Origin: Flagellimonas myxillae
GTDB lineage: Bacteria > Bacteroidota > Bacteroidia > Flavobacteriales > Flavobacteriaceae
Direction of reading: 5' to 3'
NCBI RefSeq assembly: GCF_023502235.1
Contig: NZ_JAMFLY010000006.1
Location: 1-63,239 of the forward strand
Length of the DNA stretch: 63,239 nucleotides
The notes beneath the pieces are model-generated. The model made no database searches and was not told the origin of the DNA. It saw nothing but the letters and a program-made list of their open reading frames with translations. Shown here in pieces: positions 53,548 through 61,099 of this stretch; position 1 is the stretch's first letter; each line of letters opens with the position of its first letter. A program made the translations under genes and the position numbers.

Positions 53548-54311
53548 GGTTTTACGACCCAGGGAATAATCTCACCCTTGGCGAGTCGGTATTTCTCCAC
53601 CTCCCCTTGGGAAAGACTATTGGTAAAATCCACTTCTTCAACCTTAAAGCCAATGCTCCTTAGTTTATCAAAATAATCCCTTCCGTAGATGCGGACATGG
53701 TCGTATTGCCCAAAAATTTGGGCCCTTTCTCTTTTATCCGTTATGGAATCGTCTTCGAAGGTTTTATCCCGACTTAGGTCCTGGGGAATTTGGAATATAC
53801 CCCAACCGCCTGGTTTTAGCACCCGAAACAGTTCTTGCATAGCTTTGGTGTCATCGGGAATGTGTTCCAGTACATGGTTGCACAAAATCACATCAAAACT
53901 GTCGTTGGAGAAGGGAAGGTTGCAGATATCCGCCTTTACATCTGCTAAAGGGGAGTTTAAATCTGTAGTAGTGTAATCGATGTTATCGAGCTTATTAAAA
54001 CGTTTATGAAAGGCTTGCTCAGGGGCAAAATGAAGTAATTTTAAGGGTTTGCTGAAAAAGTCCGTTTTGTTCTTTAGGAATATCCATAACAGTCTGTGAC
54101 GTTCCAACGATAGGGTAGAGGGGGAAAGTACATTCTCCCTAGGATTTTCATAGCCATAGGGAAGGAATTTCCTAAAACTTCTGCCGTCAATGGGATCGGT
54201 ATAGGTGTTTCCTCTTAAAAAAAGTGCGATAAGCGGTCGCACCCAATAGCTCAATTTAATGAGCCAAGGCCTTGGGATAAGGTTGAGAAAAAACTTAAAG
54301 ACTTTTGACAA
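53544..54311 (-). CDS. Class I SAM-dependent methyltransferase
   Basis: Protein of 255 residues with a hydrophobic N terminus (VFKFFLNLIPRPWLIKLSYW) and a Methyltransf_11-like core: KLLHFAPEQAFHKRFNKLDN, ICNLPFSNDSFDVILCNHVL, EHIPDDTKAMQELFRVLKPG and GWGIFQIPQDLSRD. FAPE in place of the usual DxGxG SAM loop is typical of a branch often found with surface-polysaccharide genes. The substrate is unknown; no glycan cluster is seen here. Confidence 0.85.
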   Translation of the reverse strand: MSKVFKFFLNLIPRPWLIKLSYWVRPLIALFLRGNTYTDPIDGRSFRKFLPYGYENPRENVLSPSTLSLERHRLLWIFLKNKTDFFSKPLKLLHFAPEQAFHKRFNKLDNIDYTTTDLNSPLADVKADICNLPFSNDSFDVILCNHVLEHIPDDTKAMQELFRVLKPGGWGIFQIPQDLSRDKTFEDDSITDKRERAQIFGQYDHVRIYGRDYFDKLRSIGFKVEEVDFTNSLSQGEVEKYRLAKGEIIPWVVKP

Positions 54312-54368
54312 ACGACTATTTTGATTCTAATGGCGCTCCAGAAACTTTCATTCTAGTTAATTGGAGAA

Positions 54369-54420
54369 ATTCGTGTCAAACTTAATGCTATTGGACACGA
54401 ATTTCACGAATTTTCACGAA
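54369..54420. repeat. Inverted and phased CACGAA repeats downstream of the GxxExxY gene
   Basis: ATTCGTGTC (54369-54377) pairs with GACACGAAT (54394-54402), and CACGAA recurs at 54396, 54405 and 54415, that is at steps of 9 and 10 bases. It lies just after the stop of the GxxExxY gene. Similar ATTCGTGAAA strings beside GxxExxY genes in other Bacteroidota come to mind but were not checked. Confidence 0.5.
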
Positions 54421-54423
54421 TAA

Positions 54424-54795
54424 TTAAAGTACAACTCGCCGGTAGATTAAACTATCCTCGCCAAAGTTGACCAATAATCCAAGTTTCATTTTGGAAACAG
54501 CTAAATAATTCAAAGTCTGTTTTACATGGCTTTGGGTCAATGCTTGGATGGCTTTAATTTCAAGGATTATCTTGTTGTCAACCACAAAATCTGCGTAATA
54601 TTGATGGCGAAGCAATTTTCCTTTATAATCGATGTGGTACTTGACTTCCCGTTTGTAGGGTACGCCATTTTCGTTTAATTCAATTTCGAGTGCGTCACCA
54701 TAAACTTTTTCGCTAAATCCCTTACCCAGTTCATTGTGGACATCCATGCAAAGGCCAATAACAAAGTAGGATTCGTGTTTGTAAATCAAACTCAT
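54424..54795 (-). CDS. GxxExxY protein (PD-(D/E)XK nuclease-like)
   Basis: Protein of 123 residues. The name-giving motif is GKGFSEKVY, preceded by FVIGLCMDVHNEL, and the nuclease-like core is YADFVVDNKIILEIKA (Asp ... ExK), followed by KQTLNYLAVSKMKLGLLVNF and the end LIYRRVVL. Proteins of this family are frequent orphans in environmental genomes; activity is unproven. ATG 54795 (MSLIYKHES) was chosen; another start lies at 54834. Its 3' side carries the CACGAA repeats. Confidence 0.88.
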   Translation of the reverse strand: MSLIYKHESYFVIGLCMDVHNELGKGFSEKVYGDALEIELNENGVPYKREVKYHIDYKGKLLRHQYYADFVVDNKIILEIKAIQALTQSHVKQTLNYLAVSKMKLGLLVNFGEDSLIYRRVVL

Positions 54796-54924
54796 ATTGG
54801 TTATTAGATTTGGGAGGTTTCCAATTCGTATCAAAGTTTAAAAACTGAACGAATTGTACGGATTAAATCTAATGAATTTGATTTAATAAGGAAAAAAGTC
54901 GGAAATAAGTATAAGGTGTTCGTG

Positions 54925-55740
54925 CTAAATAACGGCACTTTTTCGGAACTCTTCTTCTTCGTCTGAAGTGATACCAAGCGCATCATAGATGTACTTGAAT
55001 GTTGACAATAGCTCAGGCTTACCATCGATCAAGGCCACATCGTGTTCAAAGTGGGCGCTAGGTTTTCCATCCGCTGTAAGAATGGTCCAGCCGTCCTTTA
55101 GTTGTTTTATTCTTCGGGTACCCATATTGATCATGGGCTCTATGGCTACCACCATTCCATTGACAAATTTCTTGCCCCTTCCACGTTTGCCATAATTGGG
55201 CATCTGTGGGTCTTCATGTAGCTCTGTGCCCAAACCATGTCCTACCAGTTCTCGAACCACACCATAACCATGACTTTCGCAATAATTTTGAATGGCATAA
55301 CCTACATCGCCTACCCGATTACCTTCTTTGAACTGGCGTATACCCACATAGAGGGATTCCTTGGTGACTTTGAGCAGCTTTTTGGTGTCTTCGTCCACTT
55401 CACCAACTTCAAAGGTGTAAGCATGATCCCCGTAATAACCATTTTTGAATGCACCGCAATCCACAGAAATTACGTCCCCTTGTTGTAAAGGGTCATTGTT
55501 GGGAATACCATGCACCACCTGGGCGTTTGGGCTCCAATTAAGGGTGTTGGGAAAATCGTACATGCCCAAAAATCCGGGTTCCGCGCCTTGTTCTCGAATG
55601 AATTCCTCGGCCATTTTATCCAGTTGCAACGGATTTGCTCCTGGCTTGATTTCTGATGCCAACATACCCAAGGTTTTGGAAACCACAAGAGCACTTTCGC
55701 GCATCAACTCTATTTCCTCTGCAGTCTTGATTTTTACCAT
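54925..55740 (-). CDS. map: Methionine aminopeptidase, type I
   Basis: Metalloprotease of 271 residues that removes the initiator Met. The five metal ligands lie in VISVDCGAFKNGYYGDHAYT (two Asp), ELVGHGLGTELHEDP (His), GMVVAIEPMINMG (Glu) and SAHFEHDVALID (Glu). The substrate-side NAQVVHGIPNNDPLQQGD is standard. It starts with ATG at 55740, 65 bases downstream of gpmI on the same strand. Confidence 0.96.
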   Translation of the reverse strand: MVKIKTAEEIELMRESALVVSKTLGMLASEIKPGANPLQLDKMAEEFIREQGAEPGFLGMYDFPNTLNWSPNAQVVHGIPNNDPLQQGDVISVDCGAFKNGYYGDHAYTFEVGEVDEDTKKLLKVTKESLYVGIRQFKEGNRVGDVGYAIQNYCESHGYGVVRELVGHGLGTELHEDPQMPNYGKRGRGKKFVNGMVVAIEPMINMGTRRIKQLKDGWTILTADGKPSAHFEHDVALIDGKPELLSTFKYIYDALGITSDEEEEFRKSAVI

Positions 55741-55805
55741 GGGTGCAAAGATAATCGGAAATCGATAAATTGAGGGTATCGACCTAAATTAGAGAAGGTT
55801 TCAAA

Positions 55806-57323
55806 TCAAAGTAAGGATTCTTGGGTCATCAAATCCGGCTTCGGGATTCCGATAAGTTCCAGAATAGTGGGTGCAATATCCCCAAGTACACCGTCTTTGA
55901 TTTCTTTGAGTTCCTTATCCACCAAAATCAAAGGAACGGGATTGGTGGTGTGAGCGGTATTGGGACTTCCATCAGGATTTACCATGGTGTCGCAATTCCC
56001 GTGATCTGCAATTACGATGGAAGTATACCCATTTTCCAATCCTGTGGTAACTACATCCTTGGCGCATTCATCCACAGTTTCACATGCTTTTATAGCCGCC
56101 TCCATAATTCCGGTATGCCCGACCATATCTGGATTTGCAAAATTCAAGCAAACAAAATCGGCATCTCCTTTTTTCAGCTCCGGAACAATGGCATCCCGAA
56201 TGTCATAAGCACTCATTTCCGGCTGTAGATCATAGGTTGCTACTTTGGGCGAGGGGCATAGAATTCGGTTTTCCCCTTCAAAAGGCTCTTCCCTGCCACC
56301 GTTGAAAAAGAATGTCACGTGTGGATACTTCTCGGTTTCAGCTATCCGGATTTGGTTTTTGCCATGATTGGCCAGTACTTCCCCAAGCGTGTCCTTGATA
56401 TTCTCCTTGTCATACACCACTTTGATACCATTGAAGGAGTCATCATAGTTGGTTAGGGTAACATAATAAAGGTCCAGTTTATGCATATTGTGCTCTTGGA
56501 AATCCTCCTGGCTCAATACTTGGGTAAGCTCACGTCCGCGGTCTGTCCTAAAGTTGAAAAATATGATTACATCGCCCTCCGAAATCTTTGCAATTGGGTT
56601 TTGATTGGAATCCGTTAGCACTAATGGCTTGATAAACTCATCCGTAACCCCATCCTCATAACTCTTTTGCATGGCAGCAGAAATATCTTGGATTTTCTCG
56701 CCCTCGTTGTTGACCATCACCTCATAGGCCAATTTTACACGCTCCCATCTTTTATCACGGTCCATGGCATAATATCGTCCAATTACCGAGGCCAGCGCAG
56801 CATTTTTATCCGAGCAAAATTGATTAAGGTCTTCTAGGAAACCCTTGCCACTTTTGGGATCAACATCCCGTCCGTCCATAAAGGCATGGATATAGGAATT
56901 GGATACTCCGCTTTGATCTGCAGCTTGAATCAGGGCCTTTAAGTGATCAATATGGCTATGGACCCCGCCATCACTTACCAAACCAAGAAAGTGAACGGGT
57001 TTATTATGGGATTTGGCATAAGCGAATGCTTCTGAAAGCACTTTTTCATCCTTTAAGGTATCCTCGGCAACTGCCTTGTTGATTTTGGCCAAATCTTGGT
57101 ACACTATCCTTCCAGCACCCAGATTCATATGGCCGACCTCACTGTTTCCCATCTGTCCTTCAGGGAGCCCCACATTCATTCCATCTGTAAGAAGATTTGA
57201 GTTGGCGTATTTGGTGTAAAGGGAGTCGATAAAGGGGGTGTTGGCGTGTTCGATAGCTGAAACTTTGGGGTCTGGCGACTTTCCCCATCCGTCCAAAATC
57301 ATTAGGATTACCTTCTTGTCCAT
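55806..57323 (-). CDS. gpmI: 2,3-bisphosphoglycerate-independent phosphoglycerate mutase
   Basis: Two-domain alkaline-phosphatase-superfamily enzyme of glycolysis, 505 residues. Seen are the first metal site VILMILDGWG, the phosphoserine in GQMGNSEVGHMNLGAGR (Ser61), SDGGVHSHIDHLKALI, IHAFMDGRDVDPKSG, FFNFRTDRGREL, FVCLNFANPDMVGHTG and IVIADHGNCDTM. Complete, with normal length. The 207 bases upstream to the divergent ankyrin gene hold no other gene. Confidence 0.97.
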   Translation of the reverse strand: MDKKVILMILDGWGKSPDPKVSAIEHANTPFIDSLYTKYANSNLLTDGMNVGLPEGQMGNSEVGHMNLGAGRIVYQDLAKINKAVAEDTLKDEKVLSEAFAYAKSHNKPVHFLGLVSDGGVHSHIDHLKALIQAADQSGVSNSYIHAFMDGRDVDPKSGKGFLEDLNQFCSDKNAALASVIGRYYAMDRDKRWERVKLAYEVMVNNEGEKIQDISAAMQKSYEDGVTDEFIKPLVLTDSNQNPIAKISEGDVIIFFNFRTDRGRELTQVLSQEDFQEHNMHKLDLYYVTLTNYDDSFNGIKVVYDKENIKDTLGEVLANHGKNQIRIAETEKYPHVTFFFNGGREEPFEGENRILCPSPKVATYDLQPEMSAYDIRDAIVPELKKGDADFVCLNFANPDMVGHTGIMEAAIKACETVDECAKDVVTTGLENGYTSIVIADHGNCDTMVNPDGSPNTAHTTNPVPLILVDKELKEIKDGVLGDIAPTILELIGIPKPDLMTQESLL

Positions 57324-57530
57324 GCTGTTTGATTAAGCATCAAAAATAGAATGAAATGACTGGATGCCCTAGTCTTTTTCAAGTTTTCTACCTGTTCATT
57401 TGTTAATTAATTATGTTAAAAAATCCGGCATTGTTAAAGTTTAGTTATTTAAGTGTTAATCCTGTAACATTTGCTTCTTTGGACAGTCTATTTTTATATT
57501 AATTATTTCATTAATCAAAAATCATTCATC

Positions 57531-57923
57531 ATGAAAAAAACAATCCTAAGCGTAGCTGCGGCCTGTATGGTCATGGTTGCGGGCGTAAGCGCCAACGAAA
57601 CCAACAATGAAATTGTAAATCCATTAAACACTTCGGTGATTACTGCAGAGATCAGCTCTTTTTGCAAGGCAATTGTAAAAGGAGACGTGGAAACTGTAAA
57701 GAAACTTATCGAATTGGGAGAAGATGTGAACCAAAAATCTTTGGGTTTGGCTCCGATTCATTTCGCGGCCCGTTACAACAAAACCGAAATTTTGGAGGTG
57801 CTCATCGCCAATGGCGCTAATGTGAAGAAGAAGTGTGATAAGGGATATACGGCAAAGAAGTATGCCGAACTTTCCAACGCCACCGAGGCCTTGGAAATTC
57901 TGAAATTAGCTATGAAGAAATAA
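57531..57923 (+). CDS. Small secreted ankyrin-repeat protein
   Basis: Protein of 130 residues with a signal peptide (MKKTILSVAAACMVMVAGVS ending at SANE) and about three ankyrin units: FCKAIVKGDVETVKKLIELG, APIHFAARYNKTEILEVLIA and GYTAKKYAELSNATEALEIL. A protein-binding role in the periplasm is likely; the partner is unknown. The start 57531 gives the signal peptide; an upstream in-frame ATG is rejected. It ends at a strong bidirectional terminator. Confidence 0.85.
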   Translation: MKKTILSVAAACMVMVAGVSANETNNEIVNPLNTSVITAEISSFCKAIVKGDVETVKKLIELGEDVNQKSLGLAPIHFAARYNKTEILEVLIANGANVKKKCDKGYTAKKYAELSNATEALEILKLAMKK

Positions 57924-57942
57924 GATAGGAGTTTATTCATCC

Positions 57943-57975
57943 AAAAAAGGCCCATCCAAACGGATGGGCCTTTTT
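57943..57975. terminator. Bidirectional terminator
   Basis: Perfect 9-bp stem GGCCCATCC / GGATGGGCC (57949-57957, 57962-57970) with loop AAAC, six A on the left and five T on the right. It serves the ankyrin gene on the plus strand and the 55-residue membrane protein on the minus strand. Confidence 0.92.
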
Positions 57976-58014
57976 GCTCATTTACCTATAGTGTCCTGTA
58001 AAAGAGTAAAATTT

Positions 58015-58182
58015 TTAAAAATCGAATCCTGTAAGTATCCTGTACATAAATGCATAGAAGGCCATGGCCAACAATATGCCGCAAAAAATGGTGTAGCCTT
58101 TTAGAAAAAGGACCACATAACTAGGTTTACAATCGTTGAATGCCTCAAGATACAGTTGCTTAAAATGTAATAGTGTTCCCAT
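58015..58182 (-). CDS. 55-residue single-pass membrane protein
   Basis: Short frame that is easily missed: it begins MGTLLHFKQLYLEAFNDC and ends FMYRILTGFDF, with one transmembrane segment FLKGYTIFCGILLAMAFYAF between. The LYLEAF start and the AFMYRILTGF end match what I recall of the DUF6747 family of Flavobacteriaceae. A strong terminator lies 40 bases after the stop, which supports a real gene. Function unknown. Confidence 0.75.
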   Translation of the reverse strand: MGTLLHFKQLYLEAFNDCKPSYVVLFLKGYTIFCGILLAMAFYAFMYRILTGFDF

Positions 58183-58295
58183 ATGTCCTCTTGTTTAATA
58201 GCACAAATGGGGTTAAGAAGGTTTATTTGATTTGGGTTGTACAAAGGTATTCAAATCATGGGAATACCCTTTTTTTATCGATAAAGGTGACGAAT

Positions 58296-59060
58296 CTATC
58301 GACCTGAATATTTTTCTATGGCCTCTTTTATTTTTTCAATACGGTTTTCTGGGTCAGGATGCGTGCTTTGGAATTCAGGAACCCTATTGGGTCCTGCCGC
58401 TGATTTCAATATTTGCATGACCTTGATCATCTCATTGGGGTCGTAACCCGATTGAATCATAAAGAGAACGCCCAACTCATCACTTTCCAATTCGTCTCCC
58501 CTTCCATTCTTCAATAGTGTATTCTGACCAATACTGCCAACCACATTCCCCATATCAGCGCCTACTGTTGCACCCATGGTCAGGGTTTGCCAAAAACTAC
58601 TTTCAGCAATTCGCTCTGCAGAATGTCGTCCAATAACATGCGCAATTTCATGTCCCAATACTCCAGCTAACTGCGCCTCGTTCAATTTGGAGAATAGTGC
58701 GTAGGTGATAAAACATTGCCCACCGGGAAGTGCAAAGGCGTTGATGGTACGATCATCAGCCAACAAATGGAAATCATACTCATAAGGGGTTTCCCTGGCG
58801 ATGCTATTTTCTACCAGTCTTTTCCCAACAGCATCCACAAAAGCTTGCATTCTTTGGTCAGGGTAAAGTCCCCCGTGTTGTTGCGCCATTTCCGGTGCAC
58901 TTTGAAGTCCAATGGCAATCTCTTGGTCTGGTGTCATGTTAATATTCTGAACCCGCCCCGTATAGGGATTCTCCTGTTTGTTGTTACAACGTTGTACAAA
59001 GGCAAAGGCCACAATGGCCAATCCGATAAGGATCCGGATTTTCCAACTTCCTCTTCTCAT
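58296..59060 (-). CDS. M48-family metalloprotease
   Basis: Zinc metalloprotease of 254 residues. One N-terminal membrane segment (IRILIGLAIVAFAFVQRC), perhaps a lipoprotein signal, is followed by the M48 domain: INAFALPGGQCFITYALFS, the zinc motif GVLGHEIAHVIGRHSAER (HEIAH) and the third ligand in ELESDELGVLFMIQSGYDP, then STHPDPENRIEKI, the family end. It resembles LoiP/BepA-type periplasmic proteases that watch over outer-membrane proteins. Confidence 0.93.
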   Translation of the reverse strand: MRRGSWKIRILIGLAIVAFAFVQRCNNKQENPYTGRVQNINMTPDQEIAIGLQSAPEMAQQHGGLYPDQRMQAFVDAVGKRLVENSIARETPYEYDFHLLADDRTINAFALPGGQCFITYALFSKLNEAQLAGVLGHEIAHVIGRHSAERIAESSFWQTLTMGATVGADMGNVVGSIGQNTLLKNGRGDELESDELGVLFMIQSGYDPNEMIKVMQILKSAAGPNRVPEFQSTHPDPENRIEKIKEAIEKYSGR

Positions 59061-59100
59061 GGTGTTAGTGTTCTAGGCCTATCAAGGTACAAAAAATCGC

Positions 59101-59838
59101 TTATAACAACTTTTGGTTGATGTCCAAAATATTATCTTGGATATAGGTGCGTAGAAAACTGGAGGTAAAGTGTTCGCAACCTAAAAAATCTTCATTCTGA
59201 AGCATTTTGATAACGTTGATTTTTCGATATGCCGTAAGCATGGGGATGGAAATCGGGGCATAGCTATAGTGCCAAGGTTCGTACTTGAACCCCCTTCTTT
59301 TGGGTTCATCTGTATAGACGAGGTAAAAACCAAACTTCTCCGAGTTTTCGTCCAACCATTTCTTAAACGCTTCAAAAGGGCCGCCGGCTTCAAACTTTTC
59401 AGGAACCAAAACGTCGCCCGATGTTTTAACATTGCCATCTATAATGTCGATATCGGTTCCCCAGTGATGTCTACTGGTGCCGGGTATGGTGGAATATTCT
59501 ATGATTTTCTCAATGGCATCAAAGGGTTCCATTCCGTCATCCTCTGTAAACCTCATAAATTTTCGTTCCCAAATACCTTCCTGTCTGTAAAAGTCCCTGA
59601 AGCTGGAGACCATTTGTATTTTAAAACCATTTTGATTAGCTGCCTTTTTCATGGCTACGAATGCTTCATAGGCTGCTTGGCGTAAATTGATTCCCTCGCC
59701 ATAAAGGTCGATATCCGCTTTCCCAATTAGCTCATCGAATGTGTATTCCTCTGCGATATTTCCAATTGGAAGTAGGGGAGGAAAGGCGCAGGCCATTCCC
59801 GTAATTGAAGCTTTTTTGATAAAGTTCCTTCGTTTCAT
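59101..59838 (-). CDS. M15-family D-alanyl-D-alanine carboxypeptidase-like protein
   Basis: Exported zinc peptidase of 245 residues. The N terminus MKRRNFIKKASITGMACAF has an RRNF start followed by a hydrophobic stretch and looks like a Tat-type signal. The VanY-type M15 core is complete: QMVSSFRDFYRQEGIWERK, GTSRHHWGTDIDIID (His and Asp ligands) and the last His in YEPWHYSYAPI. It probably trims peptidoglycan stem peptides. It lies 40 bases upstream of the M48 gene in the same direction. Confidence 0.92.
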   Translation of the reverse strand: MKRRNFIKKASITGMACAFPPLLPIGNIAEEYTFDELIGKADIDLYGEGINLRQAAYEAFVAMKKAANQNGFKIQMVSSFRDFYRQEGIWERKFMRFTEDDGMEPFDAIEKIIEYSTIPGTSRHHWGTDIDIIDGNVKTSGDVLVPEKFEAGGPFEAFKKWLDENSEKFGFYLVYTDEPKRRGFKYEPWHYSYAPISIPMLTAYRKINVIKMLQNEDFLGCEHFTSSFLRTYIQDNILDINQKLL

Positions 59839-59899
59839 GCAATCGATTTGTTGACCAAGTTAAGAAGTATTTTTAAATCGAAAAGTGTGCCCAAGGAGT

Positions 59900-61063
59900 C
59901 TATTGGGAGATATAGAGATACCCTTGATATTTTTCTCGAGTATCCGCAACGGTGAGTACGTAAAAATAGATACCGGCAGAAAGCCCGGAACCTCGGCTGA
60001 TCACACCATTCCGATTGGATTTTCCATTAAACTCGTTGGCGTAATTGGGCTTGGAGTATACCAATACCCCATAGCGATTATAGATATTGAGTACATTATT
60101 GGGTACGTTTTGTATGCCATCAATTAGAAGATAGTCGTTGATGCCGTCATTGTTGGGCGTCATAAAATAATTGTCCAATTCCAAAACTGTGAATGGCTCC
60201 AAAAGGTCGTCGGTTCCTCCTATGGTTATGATTTCATAATCGTTCGGGGTAAAAATTTCGGAGGTTATGCTTCCTGTTTGAAGATTTCCAGAGGTGGCCG
60301 TATTGCCCAACCTTTCCCATTGATTTTGCACTTTATTCCATCCAACAACCAGTAAATTCTCAACTGTTTCGACCATAAGGCCCACAGCACTGTTGGTGTC
60401 CCATGTTAGGTTCACCACCGAAGGTTGATTGCTTTCCAACCGCCAGAATTCCAATCCGCTGATTTGCAGATCTTCGCTTGCCGTGTTATCAGTAGGAAAT
60501 TGTTGACCTAAAGTTTCTGAATTGTTGGGGTCTTCCGGAAAATATGCGCATTTGGCCAAGTCGTTTGTAGCGTTGGAGTTTAGGGTAAGGAATCTTAACC
60601 TTTCTCCATCACCTACAGGAAATGTAATGGTCTCTTTATTAGCCGCTCCTGCATATCCATTGATGTGGGTTAAGTCCCCAGTGCCCGTATAAAAGGACAT
60701 ATCCATAAAATTCAGATAACTGGCGGATGAGAGCTTGGGTGTTAATACATCACCAACGATAAAATTGGCATTTCCCGTAATCCCCATCCATGTTTCAAGC
60801 AGAAGGCCGTTGTCTGTAACAATCTCAATATCCTGGAAAATGGGATTGGAAGAACCCGAGACCGTAAGTACTTGGTTACTATAAAAGCCGGTCAATCCTG
60901 AATTGTTATCGAATATTCCATCATTAATGACATCCAAATGGAACCCTACAGATGAGTTGCCGTGAAATCGCAGATTTCCAAAATTATGGAAAGCATCTTG
61001 GCAAAATACCAGGACAGGTACTAAGCAAAATAAGATTGTATAATGTACTTTCAAATGTTTCAT
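59900..61063 (-). CDS. Secreted protein with T9SS type B (CHU_C, gliding-associated) sorting domain
   Basis: Protein of 387 residues: signal peptide (YTILFCLVPVLVFCQ), a beta-rich N-terminal region (GNLRFHGNSSVGFHLDVIND, NGLLLETWMGITGNANFIVG, INGYAGAANKETITFPVGDG), and a C-terminal CHU_C domain (NYFMTPNNDGINDYLLIDGI, LNIYNRYGVLVYSKPNYANE, LSAGIYFYVLTV, YQGYLYISQ). This domain is the type B signal for the type IX system. It starts 36 bases after the stop of the repeat protein and is likely co-transcribed. The ATG at 61063 was chosen; the frame opens earlier at a TTG. Confidence 0.9.
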   Translation of the reverse strand: MKHLKVHYTILFCLVPVLVFCQDAFHNFGNLRFHGNSSVGFHLDVINDGIFDNNSGLTGFYSNQVLTVSGSSNPIFQDIEIVTDNGLLLETWMGITGNANFIVGDVLTPKLSSASYLNFMDMSFYTGTGDLTHINGYAGAANKETITFPVGDGERLRFLTLNSNATNDLAKCAYFPEDPNNSETLGQQFPTDNTASEDLQISGLEFWRLESNQPSVVNLTWDTNSAVGLMVETVENLLVVGWNKVQNQWERLGNTATSGNLQTGSITSEIFTPNDYEIITIGGTDDLLEPFTVLELDNYFMTPNNDGINDYLLIDGIQNVPNNVLNIYNRYGVLVYSKPNYANEFNGKSNRNGVISRGSGLSAGIYFYVLTVADTREKYQGYLYISQ

Positions 61064-61099
61064 ATTCTTTGGCACCAAAATAAATCTGTTTGGGTAGAT

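Noticed and set aside
54862..54887. A/T-rich inverted repeat ATTAAATC / GATTTAAT after map
   Set aside because: Weak stem without a T run on either strand; not a credible terminator.
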